The translations under genes were made by a program, and so were the position numbers. The notes below the pieces were generated by a model. The model searched no databases and was not told the DNA's origin. It saw only the letters and a program-made list of their open reading frames with translations. A stretch of DNA of 64,000 nucleotides from Stictocephala bisonia (taxonomy: Eukaryota > Arthropoda > Insecta > Hemiptera > Membracidae): contig JAQJVL010000175.1 of assembly GCA_035578905.1 (NCBI GenBank), positions 124,001 to 188,000 on the forward strand, in the 5' to 3' direction. This document shows positions 10,398 through 21,859 of the stretch, piece by piece (position 1 is the first letter of the stretch; the number at the start of each line of letters is the position of its first letter).

Positions 10398-12604
10398 CTT
10401 CAGACCGATCAGCCTCATGTCTTTTCTTTTAAAGACATTGGAGAGGCTGGTCGACAGGCATATGAGAGACGGGGTGTTGAGAGATAACCCACTCCATACA
10501 AACCAACACGCATACATGGCTGGGAGATCTGCGGAGTCGGCTCTTCATAGACTCGTCACGAGGGTTGAGGGGACGATTCGGCAGAAGGAGCTAGCCATGG
10601 TTGTCTTCACGGACATAGAGGGGGCGTTCAATAATGTCTCCCTACAGTCTATGATCGATGCTGTCGTTAGGACGAGCGTCAATGGCATCATTGTCAGATG
10701 GATTGAGGCCTACCTACGCAGCAGAACCGTTAAGGCAACATTGAACGAAGGGTCAGTTCAGGTTGTAGTCGGCAGCGGCTGTCCCCAAGGGGGCGTCCTT
10801 TGCCCTCTCCTGTGGTCCTTGGTGGTTGATGACCTACTAAGGGCGCTGAACGGGATGGGGGTATATGCTCAGGCATACGCGGACGATGTGTGTATACTGG
10901 GCGTTGGTAAGTTTGCCAGCACGGTGTCGGACATCGTCCAGGCTGCCTTGAGATACCTAGAAAGGTGGTGTAGGGACAAGGGGCTCTCTGTTAATCCTAA
11001 CAAGACAGAACTTGTACTTTTCACTAGGAAGAAGAGGCTGGATGGCCTATACATGCCCACCATGGGAAATATGGAGCTAAGAGCTACAGGGTCGGTTAAG
11101 TATCTGGGGGTTATCCTGGATGCTAAACTGAAATGGCTCAAGCACCTTCAGGAGAAAGCCAGGAAGTTCAGAATGACTTTTTGGGCTTGTCGGAGGGCCA
11201 TCGGGACAACGTGGGGTCTTAAACCAAAGATGGTTTACTGGCTATACACGAGTGTACTTCGGCCCTCATTATGTTATGCGGCTGTTGTCTGGTGGCCGGC
11301 CATGGCACAGAATAGTGCAAGGCTAACACTAGACAGATGTCAGAGAATGGCGTGCCTGGGAATCACAGGCGCAATTAGAACAACCCCATTGGCGGCGATG
11401 GAGGTCCTCACTGGGCTCCGCCCAATGGACCTGTTTGTAAAAGGGGAGGCCTGTAAAGTGGCCTTCAGAATAAGGACGACTGGTGGCTGGCTGTCTGGCC
11501 AACCAGGACTCCACGGGAGTATACTATCAGGGGACATTGGTCTGGACCCGTTGATTTCGATGGGAACAGACTTAATGGTACCTAAGTACAGAATTGACAG
11601 GCGGGTTAGGGCCTTCCTTCCAAGCAGAGATGAGTGGATGGGGAGTACCGAGCCCGCACAAGTAAAAGGAAGCGTCTGGTATACAGACGGCTCACTTATA
11701 GAAGAAGGTGCGGGTGCGGGGGTGTACGGGAGGTGAGCACGGAAAGTTCTGTCTGTACCTCTAGGGGCCCATGCAACCGTCTTCCAGGCGGAGGTGATGG
11801 CTATCATGATAGCCACACAAGAAGAAATGCGTCTAGGTGGCTTCGGAGGAGTTGTCTCAATCTGCTCGGACAGCCAGGCGGCGATAAAGGCGATCATGGC
11901 ACCACGTACCAGCTCTAAGCTGGTATGGGAGTGCCAGGGGATCCTGGAGACTCTCTGCCAGCGTAAACAGGTGAGACTCATATGGGTCCCTGGGCATGCT
12001 GGTATTGATGGGAATGAGAGAGCCGATGCACTGGCTAGGAGAGGGGCAAAATGCCCACTGCTGGGGCCGGAGCCGGCTCTTGGTATTCCTCTTCAAAAGG
12101 TAAAAAGAAGAATTGACAGTTGGACCTCTGAGGAACACGATAGTAGATGGAGGACCGAGTCCGGGCTGAGGCAGTCTCGTGCTCTTATCCAAGGACCGGG
12201 TCGCAGGTACAGCGGAGATCTGCTGAGCTGTAACCGGGCCAAGGTGAGGGCGGTTACGGGTATGCTGACCGGACACAATCTTCTTAATAGACATATGAAG
12301 ATTATGGGCCTAACAGAGGACTCCACATGTAGGCTCTGCGAGGAGGATGAGGAGAGCTCCATACACATCTTTTGTCATTGTGGAACTCTCTCATCTCTTA
12401 GGTATGGGACTCTGGGTGCCGCTTTTCTGGAACCAGAGGATATTAGAAGGGCTACACTCGGGGAGATCATGACCTTCATAAGGGGGACTGGTCTCTTGTG
12501 GCACTGTCGCCAGTCTCGGGGCGCAAAGGGCCATGGAGTCTAGGCGCAGTGGGCTTGGCGACAGGACCACAACCCGGTGTATCTAATCTAATCTAATCTA
12601 ATCT
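10398..12604 (+). mobile_element. 5'-truncated LINE with RT and RNase H, 11-bp TSD
   Basis: Flanked by ACCTATTTAAA at 10387-10397 and 12605-12615. The insertion starts inside the RT domain (FRPISLMSFLLKTLERLV) and ends in a (TAATC)n-type tail, GTATCTAATCTAATCTAATC. Its base composition is clearly richer in GC than the flanking intron. The RT plus RNase H order with a CCHC-like C-terminus points to the I/LOA/R1-like group of LINEs; the exact clade is not settled. Confidence 0.92.
10399..12543 (+). pseudogene. Reverse transcriptase-RNase H polyprotein, one in-frame stop
   Basis: A single reading frame runs from the truncation to 12543, broken only by TGA at 11734-11736. The RT has FTDIEGAFNNVSL (first Asp), GCPQGGVLCPLLW and YAQAYADDVCIL (catalytic YADD). 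RNase H follows with WYTDGSLIEEGAGAGVYG (Asp), ATVFQAEVMAI (Glu), ICSDSQAAIKA (Asp) and VPGHAGIDGNERADALARRG. The C-terminus has a C-x2-C...H-x3-C motif (CRLCEEDEESSIHIFCHC). The stop lies between the first RNase H Asp and the Glu. All catalytic residues are present, so this copy died recently. Confidence 0.92.
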
Positions 12605-12615
12605 ACCTATTTAAA

Positions 12616-12923
12616 GATTTCATGGCAGAAATAGAGTGTGATTAGTGTATACTCCTATTTTCAATGTAATATATTAAATAATATTCAACATTATAATAAT
12701 TTGCATATATTTATAAATCATTTAAATAGTATTAATTTATTAAATCATTTAATGAGTACTGATTACATTAAGAGTTGAGTAATTAACTGTGGATCTTTAA
12801 ATTCTATACAAAAAAAATTGCCAATCCGTATCTAGAACAAAACGCTATACCTTCCAATACATATTAATAACTCCTGTTCATCCCTATTTTTGATCTGTTG
12901 CTCATGATAGTTTGTTGTTACAG
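12616..12923. other. Intron sequence before Caprin exon
   Basis: AT-rich, no gene. The last 20 bases form a T-rich polypyrimidine-like stretch and TTACAG acceptor. Confidence 0.6.
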
Positions 12924-13045
12924 ACACTCTGGAGCCAGTAGCTCCAATAGCAGAAACAGCTGGACTGTATATCTCCCAGCGGCCCATGGCTGATGTGCTG
13001 ACCAATGTTATGGGGGCTGGACCAACCACTTTCAATTTTATACAG
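12924..13045 (+). CDS. Caprin: Caprin homologue, exon with G3BP-binding motif (first exon in window)
   Basis: Internal exon of a Caprin family gene (cytoplasmic RNA-binding protein of mRNP and stress granules, partner of G3BP/Rasputin). The acceptor is TTGTTACAG before 12924 and the donor CAG|GTCGGT at 13046. The exon enters in phase 2 (two bases complete a codon) and gives 40 residues, starting TLEPVAPIAETAG and ending RPMADVLTNVMGAGPTTFNFIQ in two blocks. This aligns with the vertebrate Caprin-1 segment ending MQGPYNFIQ just before DSMLDFEN, the known G3BP NTF2L-binding motif. The next exon continues it as ESELEPE. Upstream coding exons (coiled-coil/HR1 region) are not in the window. Confidence 0.88.
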
Positions 13046-13281
13046 GTCGGTCTTTGTACTCATTGATCAACATTTCTCCATGACACTCATATCATTAATT
13101 TGTTCATTTAGAACTGTAACAAATTAGATAAAAAAATCACTTGTTCAGGAGATTCAATCAAAGGCAGAAGCAAATCAGCGAATTGAAAAATATTTTAAAT
13201 CTAAGACGCTAATTACTCTTTAGTCTTTCTGACATCTCGGTATAATCTGTGATGATATCATTTGTGAGTATAAAATATTAC

Positions 13282-13650
13282 TGGTGTGCAATATATTGAA
13301 ACGCAGTATACTCGATGCATCGATAGTGCCACAATGCATAAGCAATATCGGTGTCTCAGATTCATTCTGATGCGCTAAAATGACGAATTATTAAGAACAA
13401 ATTCTCTTCATCTATAATATTTATTGGTGCGTTTTATAGAACTACTACTTTGATGTTTTCAATAAAATATTTTACAATAAAATAGTTGTAAAATGAATAT
13501 TACTCGAGTTTGTTTTCATTATGAGTGGACAGGGATGAGCGCGATCGTACACAAACCTGATTATATCGCGATAATCAATACAGAGTTCGACCGGGAAATA
13601 ACTCGTACAAGATATCAACATGATAAAAGTCCATCAAGCAAATACGTATG
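13282..13650. repeat. hAT-like interspersed repeat, copy A (empty target site)
   Basis: Starts GGTGTGCAAT near 13283 and is collinear with 33574-33897 joined to 40231-40300: ATAGTGCCACAATGCAT, AGCAATATCG, TTTACAATAAAATAGTTGTA, then AACCTGATTATATCGCGATA and ACAGAGTTCGACCGGGA. It has no LINE at the site where copy B does, so it gives the pre-insertion sequence. The right limit is not clear after about 13650. Confidence 0.75.
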
Positions 13651-15400
13651 GGTATCGTAATTTATGTGCGTGCAGCGTACCATCAATCATGGAACGTTCT
13701 CTACAGACAGTCCATCTATTTCTAATAGTCGGCAATTATTTTGGAATCTGTATTTGATAACAAATAATACGAATTAGTTGCAGATACTTGGAGTAGTGAA
13801 ATGAATTATGTCTTCAACTGTGTTTTCTAATATTGCTGATAATATCTGCACATTCGTTATTGTAACTTGTTATCACTTTCTGTCTGATAGGGTACCTGGC
13901 CTAGCCATCCTTCTTACAAACAATTTCCCAATCATAACACAGTATTATCTTCTTTCCTTTTATAAATTCAATCTTGTTGCATTTTTAAAGATAATTTACG
14001 TTCGTCGATTTAAATTAAGTTATTCTGTTGGCACTGTGTTCTAAAATACTTTACTCAAGATTATTGCATAAAAAAATATAATTAAACGTTATTTATTAAA
14101 AATAAATAATTGAATTATTAAAAACAACTATTAACATATATTTTCAAGATTTATATTGGAAAATATTTTAAATTAGAATTAATATAAAAACTTTATTCAA
14201 TAAATTACATTTTATTGCATTTGTTGATATTGTTTTATTAATTTTAATATATTTGCTAAACAATAAAGGATTGTTATACTTGAATCAAAATTATGCTTCA
14301 ACTAAACAAATTCTGTGATATGATACCTTTATTTATCTATTCTTATGTGACTGCATCAATATTTATTTCAGTCAACTCATTTAAGTGAAAAAGAAATCTG
14401 TTATATGTCTGTCATCATTTTCCAACTATCATAGTGAATAAGAATAATTAAGTTATTTTCTATTATTTTATACTTTCTTCTTTTTACCTGTGACATATAT
14501 TATTTTAACTGTAAAAGATAATTTGGACCAATTACTCTCCCACAACAACAGCAAAGTACAACTATTGGCATTTAAATGTAATGGATTAATTCAGAGACAT
14601 CACATTTCTTTATTACTAGTGTTTACTATATTTGTTCTTAGTCACTTAATTACATAAGCATGCTATTTTATTAAACCCTAAAATTTTATTTAAAAATAAT
14701 TATGATTTATTGTGCATTAGGCCTACTGCATTAAGTCAATCCCTTTATCTTACATTCCTTATATTATTTTTAATGACTTTCTTACTTTGATTTTGATATA
14801 GTTAATTTTTATATTTTTGTTGCGTACATATAACAAAAGCTAGCTAACATTTATTTGATAAAAATATGTATGTTTAAAATTAATTTTCTTTGCATTACCA
14901 AGATACAGTACCTGTATCAAAAGGTATTATTGTTACTCTACCGCTTCTAAAACTTAATAAAAACTTTAAGATTCTTTATGAGGGCATCAAATTGAGTTGC
15001 ATCGAATCAAAATTATTTGAATTACATCCCTGCATTGAATAAAAAAAGATTTGCTACATTGCACACCCATATAAAATATGTGTGATGAAAATCAGATCTG
15101 TTGAAGTATCACTAAATGAGAAATATATCATTCAAATAAATCAATAATTTAAAAATTCTTAAAATAATAGAAAATAAAAACTTAAAAAAAGTTTCTTTAG
15201 AGTAATAAGAATTTATATTCCAACAGACGTTAATGTTGTTTTCAGTTTCTTTTTTAGTTGGATCTTTTCTTTTACTTTTCGTTGCAACATAGAAACATGG
15301 AGTTTCCATTCCTTACTTCTTATAAATCATCTCCACAAAAACACAACAATCAATAGCATTGCTTTTATTTCGGCTGGTAAAATACAAAATTAAAAATGTT
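13651..15400. other. AT-rich intron, no gene recognised
   Basis: Long AT-rich stretch with no coding homology that I can name. A segment near 14795-14860 (TTTTTATATTTTTGTTGCGTACATATAACA, then AGCTAGCTAACAT) matches 42420-42475, so an unnamed dispersed repeat lies here. Small open frames at 13808 and 15112 look random. Confidence 0.5.
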
Positions 15401-15439
15401 ACACCACATTATTGGCAGACATGGAAACAAGTTAAAAAA

Positions 15440-16135
15440 AGAGTTGAGAGGCGTAACCATCTACTCTATGACATAAAACCTGACATAGTTCAGCATGAAT
15501 AGTATCAGACCATCAGAATCTGTTTTGCTGCTGAGTATTAGTGTAGATGAACGTCTAAATTGGTCAAAGCATGTAGATAGCCTCTGTGCAAAATTGTCAT
15601 CTATTACTTTTGTATTTATAGTATTAACATGTGGTGTCTCCAGGGAAATCCAGCTTCAGATATATTATGCCTATGTTTATAACTGACTTAAATATGCCAT
15701 TATTTTTTGGGGCTCATCAAGTTAATTCTTAAGAGTTTTCAGGTTCTGGAAGAGATTAGTTAGAATTATGTGTAGAGTAAATTAAAAAAAAAAAACAGTC
15801 ACTTATTCATAGAGAACAAAGCTAGTCACTTGTACAACACTCGGACCAGAAACAATATGACATATCCTATTCACAGGCTTACTCTTGAAGAGAAGGGTCT
15901 CCATTATTCTGCTTTAAGATTGTTTAATTATTTACCTTAACAACAGAAATTCGTTAGCTCAAAAGTATTCATGTTAAATCTGAAATCTTGTTTGATTAAA
16001 ACGTGCCCATGCTCGCTAGATGAATTCCTGTCAGGATGTGCTGGCTAGAAATGTAAGTAATTATTTTAATAATGTTAAAATTGTACTATTTCAAATTTGT
16101 TCTATGTTTGCCTGTATATGGTGGGGACGTGAATT
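15440..16135 (+). pseudogene. LINE RT C-terminal relic
   Basis: Decayed 3' end of a LINE RT. SISVDERLNWSKHVDSLCAK (thumb-side LG-x-D-x-L-W-HV block) and IQLQIYYAYV are followed by YAIIFWGSSS, then VRIMCRV, NNMTYPIHRLTLEEKGLHY and the C-terminal CSLDEFL near 16010. Multiple stops and a short A tract near 15785 interrupt it. It resembles the C-termini of the other Jockey/CR1-type LINEs here (YSLDEF). No intact ends found. Confidence 0.75.
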
Positions 16136-16750
16136 AAATTAATAAATTGGGAGAACCACCTAATATTTTTATATAAGGACTAAGGAGAGATGGAGTATTT
16201 ATAACTTACCAATGGTCAGAGAGAGCGAACCAAAGGTCACCACAAGTAGTTGAAGTCAATAGCCTTGAAGTTGGTCCGAGATTTGTTATCCTAAATGCAC
16301 TGGACACTTGCCACCCACACAGTCACTGTCTATCTTGATGATCGCAAAGAGAGTATGTTCAAGATGGCACGGAAGCCGGTTAGAGAACGCACAAATGAAG
16401 TTCTCGGAGAAACGGGAAAATAAAACCATTATGAATTAGGAGAGAATTTAAAAAGGCCAATAATTTTGAGAATAAATTAAGATTTAGAGGGTTGGAGACA
16501 GTGAGAATTTGTACTAAGACCTTGATGAAACGAGGTCTTTAGTCTTCGAGATGACACAACAGAGTGTCTTTCTTCCTCAAGCTAAGAGGGGTGCGTGTCC
16601 CAGGCAAGAATCGTATGACATTGCTTAATCAAATGAACTTTCACTACGTCATATCGCTTGATATATGGGGTGATCTAAACTTAAAATTGGGAACTCTCAG
16701 TGCTTATCTCCCTCTCTCTCACTCTGCTCTTTCGAGTGCAAAATGTAATA
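16136..16750. other. Intron sequence, no gene recognised
   Basis: Contains nothing that I can assign; it is somewhat less AT-rich than its surroundings. It may include part of the BEL/Pao long terminal repeat, but no LTR boundary was found. Confidence 0.4.
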
Positions 16751-17181
16751 CAAGGTACTGTCAAAAAGTTCCTGGAATCGATGTCCAGAGACACTGGTTG
16801 CCGGTGGGAATTTCGTTGTTTATCAGATAGTACTACTTCTGGAGATAGGTTGTGCGAGTATAGCTCAGCCGCCATTATTCCCCCATAGAGAGTGCTTTTC
16901 GTGTATTTGCGTGTTTACATTGTCACTTTTGAAAATTGATTTAATGAACCGATAAATAACATTAAATTTTGTGTTTTACTTCAAAAGTCATCTTCTGAGA
17001 CACTTTAAATGTCAATTCGATAAAATTATTTAAATACATTTAAAAAGTAAGTGTGAAAAGTGTTTTGACCGTCTGTATGATCTTAGGGACAAGTTTATTG
17101 TTGTAAGAAAAGAGTATTTTGAAGGAAAATAGGTTTGTAAGTTTTTATCAATACCTCGTATAACTTTTTGACCATACCTCA
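16751..17181. mobile_element. mariner-type MITE
   Basis: Left end CAAGGTACTGTCAAAAAGTT (TA at 16749-16750). The right end is AACTTTTTGACCATACCTCA followed by TA at 17182-17183. The two ends share the inverted core AGGTAyxGTCAAAAAGTT. The interior of about 390 bp has no transposase. This fits a non-autonomous mariner derivative, possibly a deletion product of a related autonomous copy. Confidence 0.75.
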
Positions 17182-17579
17182 TATACATATTGAGTTTGAC
17201 AAAGAATAATAACTAATTATGAAATGACTTAATATTAAACATACCGGCCCCCTTGAAGCAATACAATACAGATTTCAACAAAGACAAAACATATAAAACT
17301 AAAATTAAAAACTAGAAATCATAAAACTAAATGATGAGAGACGAAGGGCGTGATGTGTAGTATACTAGTTGAGGGGTAGTGGAACACCTTCACAGCAGGG
17401 CGCGTGAGATGACCATTTACTGTCTTGATATCAACTCCACGAAAAATTCCATCAGACTCTGGACGAGGTTCTGTTATTCAGATGAGAGGCCAGTTGAGAG
17501 GTGAGGAGGTGAGATCCACTGGAGTGAATTGTGGAGTCGGCCATTCATTGTGAGCTAGATGGAGCTAAGTTGGGCCTGT

Positions 17580-19910
17580 CTACCAGAGAGGGTGGTCTAC
17601 TAGTTGAGAGAGAAACATTCCTCTTGAGGCACAATCCGCTGGATTGTCAGCAATAAAACTATGATGCCAAGCATCTAAAGGTGCCAATTCTTGGATTTGT
17701 GACACTCGGTTGGCAAGATAGGTTTTGATTCTATATGTAGGAGTACAAAGCCAAGTCAAGACCACTGAAGAGTCATACCATAGATAAATGCATTGACAAT
17801 GAGATGAAAATAGTTTGACAATGAGATACGAGTTGGGAGAGTAGGTGAGCAGCACATAGCTCGAGACGAGGAACTGTCTTCCTTTTGAGAGGTGCTACAC
17901 GTGCTTTTGCCATTATTGGTCGAACAACATCTCCGTTAGCAAGATGGCATCGTAAATATACCACACAAGCATATACACTTTCGGACACATAAGAGAAACC
18001 ATGAAGTTCTACAGAACAGGAGAGTGACAGTTGAAGTGCTCGAGGAATGGAGAGTTTAGTTAAGTTTTGAGCATCAGTCACAAAGGTATACCATTTTTTA
18101 ACACAGTCAGCGAGTAATGGTTCGTCCCATATCAGATCTGTTGTCCACAAAAATTGCATCATTTTGTGAAGCATTTTGCTATCATTGTGCATGGCGCGAT
18201 GATGGCATGGGCTATGGGATTTACAACAGTGCGTTTTGTAGGGCGTGGATAATGAGGAAAGTTCAAGTTGTATGTAAAACAATCCGTTTTAGGAGACCAA
18301 TGGAGTCCTAGAATAGCGAAGTGGAGTTGCTGGGACTCTTCCAGAAAAACTGGTCCTTCAGGCAGTATTTTCAGAAGCCGTGCGGAGTTAGATATCCATT
18401 TCCGAAGTTCAAAGCCTCCTCGACTTAGTAGTTTAATGAGCTGGTCTTGAAGTTTTAGAACTTTCTTCTGTGTCTGCACTCGTGATCATGTCATCAGCTT
18501 AGATGTTGGCCTTCAGAAAATGAGCTGCAGCAGGAAATGTGCGACCCTCATCTTTAGCAAGCTGGTGTAGCGCTTTAATCGCCAAATAAGGGGAGTTATT
18601 CATAGCGCAAGTGACAGATTGAGTTGGAGAGATGTTCCTTGGGATTAACATGCCGTAAGATCAACTGAGTCTTCCGGTCATTTGTGTGGATCAGAATTTA
18701 CCTATACATCTGGCGTTTGTCACAAGAGAAAACAAAATTATGGCATGTGAAAAGATGTCAAAAATGTTGATTTTAAGTTTAGGTTCTGTGGACAGGATGT
18801 CCTTTAAGGAGGTACCTGTGCTAGTTTTACAACTTGCATTAAATACGGTGCAAAGTTTTGTAGTACTACTATTTTCCTTTAAAACCCCATGGTGAGGGAG
18901 AAAGTAGTGAGTTGAGGTGAGATCTAGATCTGAACGTTTTTCCATGTTCTCCTAGGAGAGGTATTCATCCATAAAGATGCAGTAGAGGGTGGCAAGCTGA
19001 GGTTGAGAAACAAATTTACGCTCGAGAGTAGAATCTGTGTTCAGCAATAGGCTGAGACGATCCGAGAGGAGTCCTTGAAAGTAGACGAACAATGTAGCGT
19101 TCTTCTTCATCTCTTGTATGTGTAGACTGGAAGTTGGCATCACAGAGTTCTTCTTTAGCTGTCTTCCTACAGCAAACAGGAGGTTCTTCTTGGTTCCAAA
19201 AGCACTGGAGTGATGTATGTAGATCCACGTCACTTGCTGCATGGAGAGCAACATTGAGATATAAGGAAGACAAATTAGAGTTTGGCAGAGGCGATGGGAA
19301 TGTGCAAGGTGCAAAACCAATGACTACATAGCCAAAATGTGTTCCAACGACATATGGCATGTTATGGCCAAGTGATAACTGTTCATTGGTAAACAGGTGG
19401 AGGTAGAGAGAGCCACCTAGGACAACATCAATGCATCCTGGTAAATTAAATGTAGGATCAACTAAGAGGTAGCTTTGTGTTTGCTTTAACACCTTCTGAT
19501 AGACTGGTATTCAAGGTAGGTTGACAGTTAAATTGTCTAAAATCAACATGGGATTTTGTGAGGAGGTAGTAACTCCTGAACGTATTTCTACATCAAGGTA
19601 TGTCTGGCCTTTGGTTTGAGCTGAACTCCTTCCTAAACCTGTGAGCTGAATGTTTGACTTATGTTGACGTGCTCCTAGCAATTGAGATGCTTGTTCTATT
19701 ATAAGATCACATCAACCCAGAGTCGAGCAAAGCTCGAAAACCATGAGAGTTTCTATCAGAGGTTTTCAAGCTGATTAAAGATGTACCAAGTAATACTTTA
19801 TTTTTGTAATTTGTTAATGGGGAAGACAAAGGTTGTTGGACATTGGCCATCAGTACGTGAAAATTACCAATCACGATATTTCGATTTGGTAAAAGCCAAA
19901 CCTTTTTCAA
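17580..19910 (-). pseudogene. BEL/Pao pol remnant: protease, RT, RNase H
   Basis: Read from 19800 leftward. An aspartic protease start with the DSG triad (FRALLDSG near 19720) is followed by YLLVDPTFNLPGCIDVVLGG, GTHFGYVVIGF, then RT pieces (FNASCKTSTGTSLKDIL; LGLHWSPKTDCFTYNL), and an RNase H region with VAPLKRKTVPRLELCAAHLL and IYLWYDSSVVLTWL. These are typical Pao-type blocks. Frames change at least five times and stops are common. The region between RNase H (ending HPLW at 17580) and the integrase C-terminus (PRPESDGIFRGVDIKT, about 17450) is only about 100 bp, so almost all of the integrase has been deleted. The rightmost part of this span (19798-19910) belongs to the Penelope-like insertion. 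Confidence 0.8.
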
Positions 19911-21699
19911 GTGCTAAAAAAAACTAAATTACATCTACACAAACATGTTATAAAACTACGTTCTTAAACTAATGAACTTATCTACATTAATAATTATCTA
20001 CATTTTATATCATGGAATGGGGTACAACAAAATGAACTTCTGCTAAATATAAAAATGTTAACAGGGTTAAATTAATATAACCAATTAGGCGCTGCCAAGG
20101 TCACGATATCAACAAAAAAATGTTAAAACACAATTAAATTAATATTCAAATCTGACTGAAATGAAATTACATTAACTAATTATAAATAAAATAAATATAT
20201 GGTACCTGAAAAACACTATTAATTTAAAATAACATTAAGTATGCACAAAAAAATTATATATGTGACTTGGAAGGACTGGGACTACTATCCAATCTAATTA
20301 ACTATTACAATTACATTTTAATCTGAAAAGACAACAATTATTAGGAATAAAACAATACAATAATCAAATATTACAAAATGATGGTCTTACAACCCGCAGT
20401 GACGATGCCGTCTAGACATCCCAGGCACGAAGTGAGGATGATTCAATCAAAATGCAGAATCTACAAAGTTCCCTCCAAGGTGATAAAACACGGGCACAAG
20501 ATAAACATACACACTACACTCACAAGAACTATCCACAGACTGACGTGGTCAGAGACGTACGCTCCGAGATCGCCAGGAATGCGGTGACTCAGGTACGAGG
20601 ACGTAGGCTCATGGGGTGTTTTATTGTTGTAGGTGCAGGTGGTGTAGGATTCTGGTTAGATGATGTCATTAGTGTACTGAACTTTTTATCAAGTGTGTTT
20701 TTAAGTAAAGGAACACATGGGTCTAACTTCTATACTACTTTGACTGATTACTTGTTCATTATTTAGTTTGACTGATTACTTGTTCATTATTTAGTTTCAT
20801 AAAGGCACCTTCGATGAATTTACGTTTAAAAAAATGTGGTTCCCTGTGAAGTATTTTAGTGTTATCCCAGTTAAATCTGTGTTCATTGTTTCAGACATGT
20901 TCAGCTAATTTAGAATGTGTAGTGTCTCCTTTTTTAATGTTATTTTTGTGTTCTTTTAGCCTAACTTCCAGTGGTCTTTTCGTTTCCCCTATGTATTTTT
21001 CATTGCATTCACAAGTAATGCAATATACTACGTTTTTGGAGGATTGCTCCTCATTCTTTGGTTTTTAGTTTTAGTTAAAGAATGTCTTAATGTGTTTTGT
21101 GTATTGAATGATGTTCTGATTTTGTATTTCATAGCTATGCGTTTTATTTTTTCTGAAAGGTTAGGCGTATATGGAATGGACATGAATGCTTTAGGCTTTT
21201 CTGTGTCAGTAGGTGTTTGTTTACGTTTTCTTATTTGTTTGCATTTGTTTATTAGAGACTGAGGGTAGCCATTGTTTATTAGACCTTTGGAAAAATTTTA
21301 AGCTCATTATCTAGTTTAGTTTTGTCTGAGCATATGGCTCGGGCCCTATCAAAGAGAGTAAAGGCTTCACCTTCTTTAACAGTTTGTAGGTGGTTAGAAT
21401 TGAAATAGAGGTATTTGCCTGTGTGAGTTTGTTTTCTGTGACTGATGTTTTAAAGGCTATGTTTTGTTTTTTCTTCTTATATTTAGCAGAAGTTAATTTT
21501 GTTATACCCTATTCTATGATCTAGGTTAAAATTTAGATAATTATTAATGTAGGTAAGTTTATTAGTTTAAGAACGTAGTTTTATAACATGTTTGTGTAGA
21601 TGTAATTTAGTTTTTGCACTTGAAAAAGGTGTGGGTTTTACCAAATCGAAATGTCGTGATTGATAATTTTCACGTGATGATGGCAAATGTCTTCCCCAT
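19798..21699 (-). mobile_element. Penelope-like element with inverted ends, inserted in BEL/Pao
   Basis: CCAAGTAATACT occurs at 19786-19797 and 21700-21711 in direct orientation and reads as a 12-bp target-site duplication. Between them the two ends are inverted copies of about 150 bp: the block from CACGTGAAAATTAYCAATCA to ACGTTCTTAAACTAAT at the left matches its reverse complement at 21560-21690. Penelope-like elements often carry such inverted pseudo-LTR pieces. The interior holds a minus-strand RT-thumb/GIY-YIG remnant. A 27-bp tandem duplication (TTTGACTGATTACTTGTTCA...) lies at about 20738-20795. Confidence 0.82.
20700..21560 (-). pseudogene. Penelope-like RT C-terminus plus GIY-YIG endonuclease
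   Basis: Minus-strand translation from about 21350: RARAICSDKTKLDNELKIFP and NNGYPQSLINKCKQIRKRK (RT thumb/linker of the Penelope type), NLSEKIKRIAMKYKIRTSFN, TLRHSLTKTKNQ, then the endonuclease VVYCITCECNEKYIGETKRP followed by LEVRLKEHKNN and HSKLAEHV near 20890. The Cys pair before the YIG motif and the R-EH signature are those of Penelope GIY-YIG nucleases. The palm with the catalytic Asp residues is missing (5' truncation), and stops and frameshifts are present. Confidence 0.82.
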
Positions 21700-21859
21700 C
21701 CAAGTAATACTGTTAAACACTCGGTAGGACATCAAGGTTGACCTTGAGAAGTCAAGGTTACTGAAGTGCTTCCTTTCGAATCAGTGAGTTGCGATTGAGT
21801 GATATGTTGTTGTTTTCAATTTTTGATTGTTGAGAAGAGTTCTGATTCGGATGGTTTTC

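Noticed and set aside
1..12923. Upstream Caprin exons
   Set aside because: I looked for the coiled-coil/HR1-type coding segments before 12924 and saw none; they are probably left of the window.
19798..21699. Hammerhead ribozyme in the Penelope-like inverted ends
   Set aside because: CGAAAYRTCGTGATTG occurs in both arms, which resembles the GAAA...UC part, but I find no upstream CTGATGA core with pairing stems. Only a covariance search could support it.
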